Shown: positions 34,967-47,300 of the stretch, one piece after another
How positions within the stretch are numbered: the first letter of the stretch is position 1
Layout: each line of letters begins with the position of its first letter
Assembly (NCBI GenBank): GCA_949710005.1
Contig: OX453279.1
Coordinates: 23,053,009 to 23,117,008 of the forward strand
DNA from: Ricordea florida
Taxonomy: Eukaryota; Cnidaria; Anthozoa; Corallimorpharia; Ricordeidae
Reading direction: 5' to 3'
Length of the DNA stretch: 64,000 bases
Translations under genes and position numbers: made by a program
The notes under the pieces: generated by a model
What the model was told of the DNA's origin: nothing
What the model saw: the letters and a program-made list of their open reading frames with translations, nothing else
Database searches by the model: none

Positions 34967-37900
34967 CAGCGCGAGATTCGATTCATCTTGCCCGCTCACG
35001 GAGCTAGTCATATAATAAAGTGTGGTTCTAACTTTTTCATCTGTGGATCAAACCATGCAGTGTAACCATTCTCTGTAAAGCTACTGAACAGTACTGTACT
35101 GTGGTACTGTTTGTTTTACTATACAGTGTGGTTCTAACTTTTTCATGTGTGGATCAAACCATGCAGTGTGACCATTCTTTGTCAAGCTACTGAACAGTAC
35201 TGTACTGTGGTACTGTTTATTTTGCTATACAGTGTGGTTCTAAATTTTTCATCAGTGGACTCAAACCATGCAGTGTGACCATTCTTTGTAAAGCTACTGA
35301 ACAGTACTGCTGTGTGGTACTGTTTTGTTTTTACTATACATATGGTTCTAACATTTTTATCTGTGGATCAAACCATGCAGTGTCAATGTGACCATCCTCA
35401 GGAAAGCTACTAAACATTACTTTATTTTAACGCAGTTAGCCATCGTTAGATTCTCCTTGTGGGTGTTAAGGGTATTTATCATGACTACATTTAGAGACAA
35501 AGCTGAGATCAAGCATTTATTATTTGACAAAAATCGCTCATCATACTCTCTAAATGACTAAGCCAAGTGTCTCGGTTTGCCTCTCACAGGCCACAGCCGT
35601 AATTACAAACCTAAATATTGTCCATGCTCCTAATTATAACGCAAAATGGCTCACAACTCATTTGGTAGCGCATACCACTGGTAATCCAAATAAGATCCTT
35701 TTGAACTCTATTCTTTTGTTAATTCTGAACTTTCACAATTGCAGGGCATTCTAACAATGGACGATATGATTGAACTGACCTTCCGAATGCTTGTGAAGTT
35801 CACATATGGAAGTGATGTCTCTGAGGACGAGATGCGAGAATTAAACGAGCTGAGGGCCCTTGTCTTCTCTCTCATCAGTGACAGTTTCACCAACCCCTTC
35901 GCTAAATTTCCGTTCTATGAATATCTTCCCACTGAAACAAATCAGAGATTGGCCGAGTTTAAGCACCGTTGGATGGATTTTAACAAAGTGTAAGAAATCT
36001 CGTATTTATCATAATTCTACACGATTCAACATGGTTTCTCTATTCATGTCTTGATGGAGACTATGACAACCCAATTTCAGATATGAAAAGCGATTTCAAG
36101 AAGGACGCCTGAAGGACCGAAGCTGTGTCTTTTACAAACTTCAAGAAACTCTATCGAGTAACCCGGAAGCTGTTACAGAAAAAGAGGTAACGACAAAATG
36201 ATGTCAGAATTTTTTTTCTTGGCATACACAGCCGCTTCGTTCCGCGTTCTTTGCCTTGCCTCTCAAGTTTATGTTTTACAAGTTGTTTTATTATTTTGAG
36301 TGGAGCAGGGTTGGCGCAGTGATGAGATCGCTCGCCTTCCACCAATGTGTCCCGTGTTGGAAGGTCTCAATGGGGTGATGACTTTTACGGCTAACGGTTA
36401 ATATTTTTGACTGTTATACGGCTAACGGTTAATATTTTTTCCGGCTAACGGCTACAATTTTTCAATATTTACGCCTAACGGCTAATTTTTTTGCCCGTTT
36501 TACGGCTAACGGTTAACCCTATTGAGACCCTCGTGTTCGATTCCCGGAGTCATATGTGGGCTGAGTTTGTTGATTCTCTACTCTGCTTTGAGGGGTTTTT
36601 CTTCGTTCTTTTCTCCTTTTTTCCCTTCTCCACAAAAACCAACATTTGATCTAATTTTATTTGGTTTAATTTAACATGATTTGATTCTATTTCATTTGTG
36701 CTTTACAGTGTCCCCAATTAGTACGTCAGTGCTAGATACAATTGGCACTCAAATAAAGTTCATTATTATTATTATTTTTATTATTATGACTAAACAATCG
36801 ACCAACTATGTTTCAGTCAATAAAAACACAAAAACGGATGAGTCCAATATGCAGCCATCTTGACCTCACGCTTGGTCAATATGCAGCCATCTTGACCTCA
36901 CGCTTGGTCAATATGAAGGCATCTTGACCTCACGCTTGGTCAATATACAGCCATCTTGACCTCACGCTTGGTCAATATGCAGCCATCTTGACCTCACGCT
37001 TGGTCGATAAACACATATATATAACTCGTCTTTGTCATGTAAAGCTTCAGCAGACGCTTGAAGAATCCTCCCTTGTTAATGTGGACATCACGTGCGGCGC
37101 CGCGGCCTGGCTTCTCTTTCACGTGGCTCTTCATCAAAATGTCCAAAATGAACTTGTGGAAGAGGTTAAGGACACAGTCGCTGAAGTAAGCTTTTGAACA
37201 GTTCTGTACTGTGGTACTGTTTTTTATGTGTTTGCTTGTTTTTAAGTGTGGTTAATACTATTTCTATGAAGAGTGATCATTCCTTGGAAACCAACAGTAT
37301 TGTGTTGTGTTACTGTATATTTCATTATGTGGTTCTAACAATTTCATTGCTGTATGAAACAAGGTATTTTTACCATTGTTTGGAGTTATTTGATCTTTTT
37401 TTCAATTGGTTTATTTTCTTGTCTTGTAAATAAATGATTAATTATTTATGATTGTTGTTGTTCATAGTTGGTTTTAAACCAAATCATGTCTCTTCAGCTT
37501 TCAGGTCCACTCACTCTAGATATCGTAAATAAAATGGACCATTTAGACAAAGTTGTTAAGGAATCAGCCAGGAAACGTCCTGTGATGGTAATTAGTATGC
37601 CGGAGTATATTCCATGTCCAATGATGATCGGTGACTTTAAAAGTCCTGCCGGGGTAAGTGCGACATGTAAAGTAAATTGTAACGTGACACATTTAGTATG
37701 ACAAGTTGTAAACGAACAGGAAGAATGCATTAGGGTAAATGAATTGTTCCCTCTACATGCACAAACTCAATCAAGAAAATTGCTCCGTACAAGGGAGATG
37801 CAGGCTGTTCAAAGTGAGGACCAATCTGTATCTGGCCGGTTATAGTATGGTCTGAAAAGCCAGATGCCAATGTAAAGGGGCTGCGAATTTCTTCATGTTT

Positions 37901-39743
37901 AGAAGCCTATTACCATGGCAACACGCCATTTAGAAACCACGTAACCCCTTCCCAAGTGGCTCGTGTAGTGTCTTTTTGCTTAACAGTGTGCTCAGTTCTG
38001 ATGCCTTCGTTTCAAAAACATACTTGCACAGTTGCACCAATCAGAACCAAGAAAAGAAAATTTCACGTTTCATAAGGCTAAAAAAGATTGATTCTGATCG
38101 GCTCAGAACCTTAACTATACCGCACCCAAAACGCTTCCCGAAACCCTTCACTTCACAAAAAAAAATTAATTCATCAAACCAACTGAGAAACGTAACTTGT
38201 TCCATCGCAAAATAAAGAGAGAAGCTGAAGTTGACATTTCGAGCGTTAGCATTTCGTCACACAAATTTATTCTATTGACCACCCAAAACTGACCATAGTT
38301 TTACTAGTTCGTATAGTTTGATCATCCGGGTGAGGGTAGTTCTGAAAAGAACTGTTGTTGATGACTGGCGTTTCGACTACCTGAGCGGAAGTCATCTTCA
38401 GAGTCAAATGAATAGTGTTTGTCAGACGATGATGTTATAAGTCTGGTCTGTTAAACGTGATTGGTCAGTTTAGCCATGATGGTATTGGCTGAAAGACTCG
38501 TGTAAAGTTTGTTACGAGTCATTGGTCGGTTTCGATTCGTCTATTGTTTGTCTTGCCTCGTCTGTTAAACGTGATTGGTCAGGTTAGCCATGATCGTATT
38601 GGCTGAGAGACTCGTGTAAAGTTTGTTACCAGTCATTGGTCGGTTTCGATCCGTGTATTCTTTGTCAAATAGGTCGGTTTTAGGTCCGTCTATAGTTAGC
38701 TAAATTATGTCGGTTTGTTAGAAGTCCGTTTGTCGGTTTTGTTTTCGTCATGGTAAGTCGTTTGTAAGGCGCCGGTAGTTGCTGACATCTGTTAAGAAGT
38801 GTTTGTTCTAGGTTGGAGTACCAGCTTTCCAGAGTAAGTCGTTGAAAATAGTTTGTACTGTAGGTTAAGCAATGAGCAATGAGCAATGAGTCCCAGTCAA
38901 TGTCATAGTTTTACTGTTGGATAGATAAAAAATTGCTGTGCAATATGAAAGACATCTTTTTTTTCTCAATTCGCAATTTCTTAGTACAGGTTTATTCGTT
39001 TTAGTTTTTAAGGCTTTCCATAGGTGAAAAGCCACTCTGTGGATATACTGTGAATAAGCCACTATTATTATAGTTATTGTTATTATTATTATTATTAATA
39101 TGTATATCCTTTCGCTCTTACGATACTTGTCATTAATGTGATTCAAATCATACTTAACATACAGTCAATCCCAGTGACCAACTCGAAAGCTTTTTGCTAC
39201 TTTGATCACTGTATTATCTCGACTAGCTCATTTCTATCTGAGTGTAATTTCCTATGCATTGACTCTGTCTATGTATGTTTAGGTTTTTTGTGAACAGTGC
39301 GCAATAAATAAAACTTACAAACGTAGAACACTCGATCAGTGCTGTGGCCGTGGTTTCGTGCTTTCCGTTGTTCACTTATCATTCATACATTCATTAATGA
39401 ACTATCATTTTGCTCTTTGTAGGTTGAAGTTTCTGTTGACAACAGCGCTGTGAACAGTGACCCAGAGGTCTGGGGCGAACCCAACGTTTTTAACCCCCGA
39501 CGATTTGACAACGAAACACCGAGCATGCGCAAAAGTCTGTGCCGGTTTGGGATCGGCCCGCGGCGGTGTATGGGATACAGGCTGGCCGACGCCTTTATGA
39601 AAGTCCTTCTTATCACCCTGCTGAGAAATTTTCGGCTTGCCTTGGAAACTAGCGTAACAGGTGACGACAACAGTGTGCCAGTTGATCACGTTGGGCCACT
39701 CTGCTTTCCACGTGTGCGATTTAAAATTGAACCTGTTCAGTGA
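30395..39743 (+). CDS. Cytochrome P450, divergent, microsomal type
   Basis: Haem-thiolate enzyme with a 20-residue N-terminal membrane anchor (MLIILATAVAVVAALLLWAV), so probably in the ER. Eight exons: 30395-30469, 32807-32952, 33520-33775, 35745-35989, 36081-36186, 37051-37185, 37498-37653, 39423-39743. Phases 0,2,0,2,0,0,0 agree throughout, giving 479 aa. Visible marks: K-helix ExxR as E343-S-A-R346; FNPRRF at 396-401 (PERF-type); haem loop FGIGPRRCMG at 415-424 with Cys422 as ligand. Oddities: the I-helix reads VNVDIT at 285-290 where the usual pattern is AGx[D/E]TT, so the Gly and first Thr are replaced; the C-helix WxxxR Trp is His (HKRIR). Such changes occur in P450s that rearrange rather than hydroxylate, but this is only suggestive. 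I cannot assign a CYP family. It follows the CDPS array on the same strand, which suggests tailoring of a cyclodipeptide. Confidence 0.88.
30530..31720. mobile_element. Inverted-repeat element in P450 intron 1
   Basis: A 37-bp block rich in GTCATGTCGCC-type repeats (30604-30640) recurs inverted at 31677-31713. The interior has a cluster of TCGATAAAAGTCGAT repeats at about 31045-31215. No transposase is seen, so it is presumably non-autonomous. Confidence 0.55.
33803..35395. repeat. 106-bp minisatellite in P450 intron 3
   Basis: About 12 tandem units of 106 bp (each with GTGACCATTCTTTGTAAAGC, a CAGTACTGTACTGTGGTACTG core and GGATCAAACCATGCAGTG). The period is exact where checked (GTGACC at 33805, 33911, 34017). 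A foldback element interrupts the array at about 34718-35012. Diverged single units lie at 10610-10700 and in P450 intron 6 at 37197-37370. Confidence 0.9.
34718..35012. mobile_element. Foldback element inside the 106-bp array
   Basis: Arms of about 60 bases pair (TGACCAAGC..., AAGATGGCTGGATATTGGC against GCCAATATCCAGCCATCTT) around CGACCGAGACGAAGTCGAGG. Further short inverted pairs (TTGCCCGCTCGGG) follow. The family recurs at about 36815-37015 and 56850-57020. Confidence 0.7.
36300..36625 (+). repeat. tRNA-derived SINE split by a later insertion
   Basis: The A-box side (GGTTGGCGCAGTGATGAGA, about 36308-36326) and the B-box side (GTGTTCGATTCCCGG, about 36533-36547) flank the 167-bp GGTCTCAATGG element. 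Removing it gives tRNA-like spacing. It lies in P450 intron 5. Confidence 0.65.
36363..36529. mobile_element. GGTCTCAATGG-ended element with CTAACGG repeats
   Basis: Left end GGTCTCAATGGGGT, right end ACCCTATTGAGACC. The interior is built of repeated ACGGCTAACGGTTAATATTTT-like units. It is inserted inside the SINE at 36300-36625. Confidence 0.7.
36845..37005. repeat. Five 32-bp tandem repeats before P450 exon 6
   Basis: Unit CAATATGCAGCCATCTTGAC plus CTCACGCTTGGT, five copies with few changes. It is one arm of the foldback family at 34718, amplified in tandem. The array ends 45 bases before the exon 6 acceptor. Confidence 0.85.
38290..38890 (-). mobile_element. Penelope-like or related repeat, 3-prime-type region
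   Basis: On the minus strand: CTGAAGATGACTTCCGCTCA, then GGTAGTCGAAACGCCAGTC, similar to 58905-59210, where the first box is CTGATGA. A 114-bp tandem duplication (TCTGTTAAACGTGATTGGTC at 38447 and 38561) follows. It lies in P450 intron 7. The family assignment is tentative. Confidence 0.4.
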
Positions 39744-41384
39744 AGTCAGGACCTACAATTACAAGACGAACTGGAAAAAGATACGTCACACCATCTTATC
39801 AGCAAGAGTATAACGTTCTGACACCATGTTCTGAAATAACTGTTTTTAAATTTTATTTTAAGATTCCCTTTTCCCGTTAATTACAGCAGTGCATTTGACT
39901 AGAAGAATCATCAGACCACGAATCAGACAGAAACGCGAACAACAGATTGTGCCGTAAGTCTGTCCTCCATATTTTTCGCCATATTATCTGTGGTACTAAA
40001 CATGGAAACCATTTTCCTGGGAAATTAGAATGAATAGAAATGCTTGTACGACTCCGCGATGAAAGGATTTAGAGATAAAAACTGAATAAAGCAGAAGTTG
40101 GAAAAATGTAGCTACACTGATACTTGTACCTCAACACAACACATTACAACCGAAGAGGCTCCTCTTATTTACTGAACTTACCGCTATCTAAAGCTGACTT
40201 TCTTAAGAAACCTTCAATTTACTGTAGAACATAACTGTGGAATTTGCTTCCATCAGCACCCTGAGACGGAACCTCAAACCCTTTATCTTAAATAATAAAA
40301 AAATAAACCGGCAATTTTTTCTGATATTTTTGGCCTGTTTAAAATTTCAACTGATCAAGAAAAAATACATTATCAACTGATTTCACATATAAACTAGACG
40401 CATATCTGCGTGAACTCGGGCTTCTTCTCTATAGGAACGCTAGTCATCTTTGCAACTTAGCGCATGAAAGCGTACTTTGTACTTCCTCAAAACTTGCTTT
40501 TTTCTTATTAGCAGAAGTTTTTGTTTGCGAGTTGCAAGGGTTGACCTTGAAGTGGAAGCGTTGCGTCACATGATCGAGAGCTCTTCCAACTAGCTCGATA
40601 TTTTATCTTATTTATACTTTGGAGAGATTTTCGGTAAGTGCAGAATACCCTACCATATTTTGTCCGCGTTACTGAAAACTGTGGCTATGCAGTACGCCGT
40701 GCAAAATATATTCAAGACTTGCACGTCTTCTACAAGCTGGCTACGCGTTACGCGGTACAAAATAAATACAAGAATTTGAGGTCTCGTAGAAGCTGGCTAC
40801 GCGGTTCGCAATACGCAGTGCAAATTGGATTCAAGCTATCTCCTTTTGTAAACGTTACAGTTTTGATTTCACGCTTAAAGAACGAGATGTACATTCTCTG
40901 TATCATACATTCTTTGTGCAGTTATAGTTTATGTCATAGAAAGTGCAACGTACTGGATTGTCTTCACGAGTTGTTTATGTCAAAAACACGAACCGACCCG
41001 TTCCGAAACCGCTTGACATATTTTAAGGTGGGTCTACCGCGAACGGCGTGTGCGTTTGTAAGTCGTTTGAGCTTATCCCAAATATATAAATCGAAGTATT
41101 CATGGGGGCCACCAAAGAACTTATAACGCTTCAGAAGAAAATGATCTTGACCATGTGTTCTTATGACTCATTCTATGCGTGCACATAATGAAAACACATG
41201 CGCTGTAAACACTAGGGCGATTTGTGACTGAACAGGTAAAAAAAATGAAGCTGAATACATATCTCGGGCATTTCTTCGGAAGAGACCCGAGTAAATATTG
41301 TGGAAATCGGACACCTCTGATGTGATTTTATAGTTGACCAGGCATGCGCGTATAAATTATTATTTTGCTTGCATGTCTTCTTAT
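39744..41384. other. Intergenic DNA between convergent P450 and transporter 2
   Basis: AATAAA at about 40083 is a possible P450 poly(A) signal. At 40690-40830 about two units of a repeat containing GCTGGCTACGCG occur. The stretch 40860-40985 is repeated inverted at 43424-43550. No gene is recognised. Confidence 0.45.
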
Positions 41385-44300
41385 TTAACACGAAAGGCTT
41401 GAAACGCGCGCAGCAAACGTTTCGCCCGATGAGGAACGAACAAGAGGATTATCTTGGGTTGGGACTCTCAGTGAATTGCACGGCGCCTTGTCCTCTTGTT
41501 CGGTTCGGGTGACCGACGAAGAATTACTAAAGATCGTCGGTTCGTCGGGTTCCAATTTTCGGTATAAGAAAGGAAAAAGAAAGAGAACTAGCACAACAAA
41601 CGTTGCCGTGGTAATGTACACAATGACCCAGCCGTGAATGGCAAGTTGTGCTCTTGTTAATAAAGGAGCCATGACTTTACCAGCTGACATGGAGGCCACA
41701 CAATAAGGCATCAAAGCCGGCTACAAAACAAAACACACAAATCATTAATTTCAAAAGCTGGAAAGTCAAAGAACATCAAGAAACAATAGTGGATAGGAAC
41801 AAAATCACGATCGACCTCCGTCTCTTCAACATTGGTGATCACTGGCACGACACCGCCCGAGACCGCGAGGCATGGAGGTGTGTCCTAAGGACTGGTAATC
41901 AGCTCTGTGAGGACCACCTCCAAGCACGAGCCGCGGAAGGAAGGAGGAAAAGGGCATCCAAGGGTCCCTCATCATCGGCCCGACGGGAACCATAAGAAGA
42001 AGAAGAAGAAGAATTTAAAGTAAGCCAAAATCATCTCCAGAAATCTTGGACACGCGAGCGATTGCGTAATCAAATTTCGTGTTTGGGACTGGATCATGTT
42101 CGCAAAATTCTATAGGGATTTGTATGGAAATCGTAAATAAACAGCAAATATTTTCCAAAGGAGTAAAGATAGCAAAAATGTGCAAGTGTGGCCTAATAGG
42201 CTGATATATAATGAGACATTTTTGAGAAAATCATGGCAAAGTAAACGAAATTAATGTGTATTTGCGAAATTTTTCTTTCCGAGTTGGAGTGCATTAAATT
42301 TAACAGGATCTGTATGACATTTTCAACGAAATCGGGAAGAAGCATAGTTTTTAAAATGCGATTTTCGATAAAGTAAGCATGATGGGAGAAATGTGCAACC
42401 AGACGTAATAAAAACATGCTTTAACCTAGCTGACAAAGCCGTTTATAAGCCGTGTAGTTTACCTTTCATGTGTATTTGCTCTGATTGAAAACCATCCACA
42501 AATGCCGTCGAGCAGAATCCATTGAATTCCCACGGTAAAATCCGCAAAATATGCCGAGTTCAAGAAGCGATATCTCGGCCACAATTGCCTCAAATTTCGC
42601 TCAAAAGGCATCATTTGAAAGGTTTTTTCTTCCATTTGTAAAATATCTATCGATCACGTTGGCCAGCAGTCTTTATAGGGGCATGCTTTCTGTTTTTCTC
42701 AACTGGTTTTGAGCATCGGCGTGCCCTAAAACATGAGCCCACACCCAAGCCTTGCGGTCAGTGGAAATTACCATTTTGGTAATGGTTCTTTGTTTTCTTC
42801 GAAAACGATATAAAACGAAAACAACCGATATGATTTCCCGTAATTATATTAGAACTACAGCACCAGATACTGCACAAAATTCATGATTACAGTACGTGCG
42901 AAGTATTTTTTTAAGCAAAGCCGCGCACCGGTACGCGGGCTCAAATGTCCAAGATTTCTGGAGATGGCTGTTCAGAACTTTCCTCCTCCAAACGAAAAAC
43001 CAAAAACAGGAGGAATGACACAGTTCAAGTTATGCAATACAGTACTGTTTCAAACGTGACAAGACCAGCGTACATCACGGCCTTTACAGCTTTAAACACA
43101 TGAACGCACTGCGTACCTATTTTAAAGTCCCGATACACGAACAGGGTATAACGTAAATGGAATATTCCAGGCATTTATCTCAAAGAAAGAATTGTAACTC
43201 ACCATGGCGGACTTGCGTGTTGTCTTGCTGGCCAACATAGGCAGGATAAGTCCGCACACAGAATAAGCAAAAAACACAAGAACTGCTCCCGTTATGAATA
43301 TCACCTCATTACTGAACCGTGGTGGGTGAAAAGTGTTCTACAACGAATAAAAAGATCAAATTTAGTCGTAAAACTATTCAAATCTTTGACATGTCATTTG
43401 TAAACAGCGACGTACGGCACAAGATTTGACATAAACAACTCGTGAAGACAATCCAATACGTTGCACTTTCTATGACATAAACTATAACTGCACAAAGAAT
43501 GTATGATACAGAGAATGTACATCTCGTTCTTTAAGCGTGAAATCAAAGGCTTCGTCTTTGACTGTTAGAATGGAGAGTGTAAATATTAAATAAAGGATAG
43601 TAGGCGTGCCTTCATTGGTCAACAGTACTGTTTATATTAGATTGTAAAAGATATTAGGCGTGTTTTCATTGGTCAACAGTACTGTTTATATTAGATTGTA
43701 AAAGATATTAGGCGTGTTTTCATTGGTCAACAGTACTGTTTATATTAGATTGTAAAAGATATTAGGCGTGTTTTCATTGGTCAACAGTACTGTTTATATT
43801 AGATTGTAAAAGATATTAGGCGTGTTTTCATTGGTCAACAGTACTGTTTATATTAGATTGTAAAAGATATTAGGCGTGTTTTCATTGGTCAACAGTACTG
43901 TTTATATTAGATTGTAAAAGATATTAGGCGTGTTTTCATTGGTCAACAGCACTGTTTATATTAGATTGTAAAAGATATTAGGCGTGTTTTCATTGGTCAA
44001 CAGTACTGTTTATATTAGATTGTAAAAGATATTAGGCGTGTTTTCATTGGTCAACAGTACTGTTTATATTAGATTGTAAAAGATATTAGGCGTGTTTTCA
44101 TTGGTCAACAGTACTGTTTATATTAGCCTATAAAGGATAGTAGGGGTGCTTTCATTGGTCAACAGTACTGTTTAGATTAGCTTGTAAAAGATATTAGGCG
44201 TGTTTTCATTGGTCAACAGTACTGTTTATATTAGCCTGTAAAGGATAGTAGGGGTGCTTTCATTGGTCAACAGTACTGTTTAGATTAGCTTGTAAAAGAT

Positions 44301-47300
44301 AGTAGGCGTGTTTTCATTGGTCAACAGTACTGTTTATATTAGCCTATAAAGGATAGTAGGGGTGCTTTCATTGGTCAACAGTACTGTTTAGATTAGCTTG
44401 TAAAAGATAGTAGGCGTGTTTTCATTGGTCAACAGTACTGTTTATATTAGCTTGTAAAAGATATTAGGCGTGTTTTCATTGGTCAACAGTACTGTTTATA
44501 TTAGCCTATAAAGGATAGTAGGGGTGCTTTCATTGGTCAACAGTACTGTTTAGATTAGATTGTAAAAGATATTAGGCGTGTTTTCATTGGTCAACAGTAC
44601 TGTTTATATTAGCCTGTAAAAGATATTAGGCGTGTTTTCATTGGTCAACAGTACTGTTTATATTAGCCTGTAAAAGATAGTAGGCGTGCTTCCATTGGTC
44701 GACAGTACTGTTTATATTAGCCTGTAAAGGATAGTAGGCGTGCTTTCATTGGTCGACAGTACTGTTTATATTAGCCTGTAAAGGATAGTAGGCGTGCTTT
44801 CATTGGTCGACAGTACTGTTTATATTAGCCTGTAAAGGATAGTAGGCGTGCTTTCATTGGTCGACAGTACTGTTTATATTAGCCTGTAAAGGATAGTAGG
44901 CGTGTTTTCATTGGTCAACAGTACTGTTTATATTAGCCTGTAAAAGATATTAGGCGTGTTTTCATTGGTCAACAGTACTGTTTATATTAGCCTGTAAAAG
45001 ATATTAGGCGTGCTTTCATTGGTCGACAGTACTGTTTATATTAGCCTGTAAAAGATAGTAGGCGTGTTTTCATTGGTCAACAGTACTGTTTATATTAGCC
45101 TGTAAAAGATATTAGGCGTGTTTTCATTGGTCAACAGTACTGTTTATATTAGCCTGTAAAAGATATTAGGCGTGTTTTCATTGGTCAACAGTACTGTTTA
45201 TATTAGCCTGTAAAAGATATTAGGCGTGTTTTCATTGGTCAACAGTACTGTTTATATTAGCCTGTAAAGGATAGTAGGCGTGCTTTCATTCGTCGACAGT
45301 ACTGTTTATATTAGCCTGTAAAAGATAGTAGGCGTGTTTTCATTGGTCAACAGTACTGTTTATATTAGCCTGTAAAGGATAGTAGGCGTGCTTTCATTGG
45401 TCGACAGTACTGTTTATATTAGCTTGTAAAGAAATGGTTTTGACGTTAATATCAAAGCGAGTAGCTAAACAATTTGTTTTTTTTTATCTATAAAAGAAAT
45501 CTTATTAACTGTGTTTATTTACACCAAAATGCGTTTGAGAGAAACAGGTATAAACAATCCACTTCGTTGTCGCGTTTGTACTATTGCCTCTTGAATTCTC
45601 CCCCGCGCACGTCGGTTTGTCTAAGCTTGTACAAACACGATAGAGGAGCTTTTGCGGGTGAATGTAAGTATCTGGGCAATTGTAACTTTTTAACTTATTA
45701 TAACTTGTTGGGTAGGGGAGAGGTAGGTGCACAATTGCACAGATACTTACATTGATCCGTTCTTTCTTAGTTAAGAAGTGTACCTGAGAACCGAAGTAGC
45801 ACAAGACAACACCAAGCAGCAGCAAACAACAGCTAAAAACAGTCCCTTTCCATTCGCCATCATTTGTAAACAGCGACGTACGGCACAAGTAAGCTACACC
45901 AAACGAGCCAATCACCGCGGTGCATGACACTCCAAGAAGAAGCCAACCAAACTTAGCTGAGGACCAATCAAATTTGTCGAACACGACTAATGGCATGACA
46001 TAAGCAATCCACGTGGTCATGTATCCAGTGAGAAAAAACAACAGAAATACAAGATAGACCGTTTTAGTTCGTAAAAGTTCCTTTATATTTGAGCCGCCTG
46101 GTTCGTTGTAGTCTAAAAAAGAAATCAATGTATCAGATCCGGTGGTTCGGTACCGTTGTGGAGTTAGTGAGAATTGAGAGGGACATTCGGGGGATCCAAG
46201 CACTGCAATACCGCACATAGAAAAGCAAGAACACCGCTATGCCGCATCGAGATTTACCAAAATCGCGAAGCCGCTTTGTCTTGTAATACCGTACTTTCAG
46301 ACGTAGATGTTTATGAAACTCGACAAGTTTCTTTGTTTCATGTTTTTGTCCGTTTTTTTGGCCTTGACCCTGCACAAAAACACACTTTTTTCGGTAGGAT
46401 AACCAATCAAAACTTTCGACTAATATATTCGCAAGTAACATGCGAAACAAAAACAAAAGACCGTGCAGGGTCACGGTCGATTCAACATATAATTGCGACT
46501 GCGCTGTTCTTGCTTTTGAAATTTCCAGGGTTTCATCACCAGTCCCTCGATTAGTCCCTCGTTTCAGATAAAAACTATTGCAATATCGTACCTAAAATAA
46601 CGAAATACCGTATTACCGCAAACTCTTACATCCTCCTCTGTTGGTGGTAATGGTTGCTTTAAATGTCAGGTCGGATCGGTAGTGGATCGGTAGTGGATCG
46701 GTAGCGGAGCGTTAGTGGATCGGTAGTGGATCGGAAAGGAGTAACTGGTGGTAGCGATGGTGGTAGTTAAGGCGGAAGCAGTAGCGGTGATGGCATTGGT
46801 TAAGGAGGTAGTCGTGCTTTTAGAAGTTGCAGTGGTAATATTAGTAATAGTGACTGTCGCAACGATATCGATAGTTAAGTGATAGAGATGGTAACATAGT
46901 ATGAGTGATGAGCTGGATAGGTAATGGCAGATGCGTTGCAATTGCTAACGTCAGTAGAAATCTTATTGTTTTGTGGTGTTGATAACGGGGGTGAAAGTGA
47001 AAGTGATAATAACAGGTGTTTTAATAGAGGCAGTACTGGTGGTAGTGGAAGTGCTGGTGGTTGTGGAAGTGTTATTAAGAGTGGTTGCTTTGCTAGTGAT
47101 AATGGAAGTGGCAGTGATAAAGGCAGTGGCAGTGGTGATGCTTTGGTAGTGATCGTGGTAGTAAAAGCGGTAGTCGTTGGTGCAGTCATGGTGGTAGTGT
47201 CAAGTAGTTGTAATTTAGTGGTGGTGCGGTTGGTCGTAGTTGTTTCAGAAGTATTAATGAAATGACTTACATACATAGTCTGCCCAGAGTACTCTAGCTG

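Noticed and set aside
33803-35395. Possible CRISPR-like array
   Set aside because: The repeats are head-to-tail with no unique spacers and lie in a eukaryotic intron, so this is a minisatellite. The 54-bp array at 43590-45432 is rejected for the same reason.
29474-37051. CDPS copy 3 fused in frame to the P450
   Set aside because: The copy 3 donor is phase 1, and every P450 acceptor is phase 0 or 2.
3585-39743. Recent bacterial transfer or contamination as the source of the CDPS and P450 genes
   Set aside because: The genes have several spliceosomal introns with consistent phases, animal-type promoters and poly(A) signals, and are interleaved with animal repeats. Ancient transfer of CDPS remains possible but cannot be judged here.
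40638-41126. Long + strand open frame of 162 codons
   Set aside because: It is made of local repeats (GCTGGCTACGCG units) and the inverted-duplication segment. No domain or splice context supports it.
46924-47265. Gly/Ser- and Val-rich open frames on both strands
   Set aside because: They come from GGTAGTGG-type simple repeats in a transporter intron, not from coding constraint.
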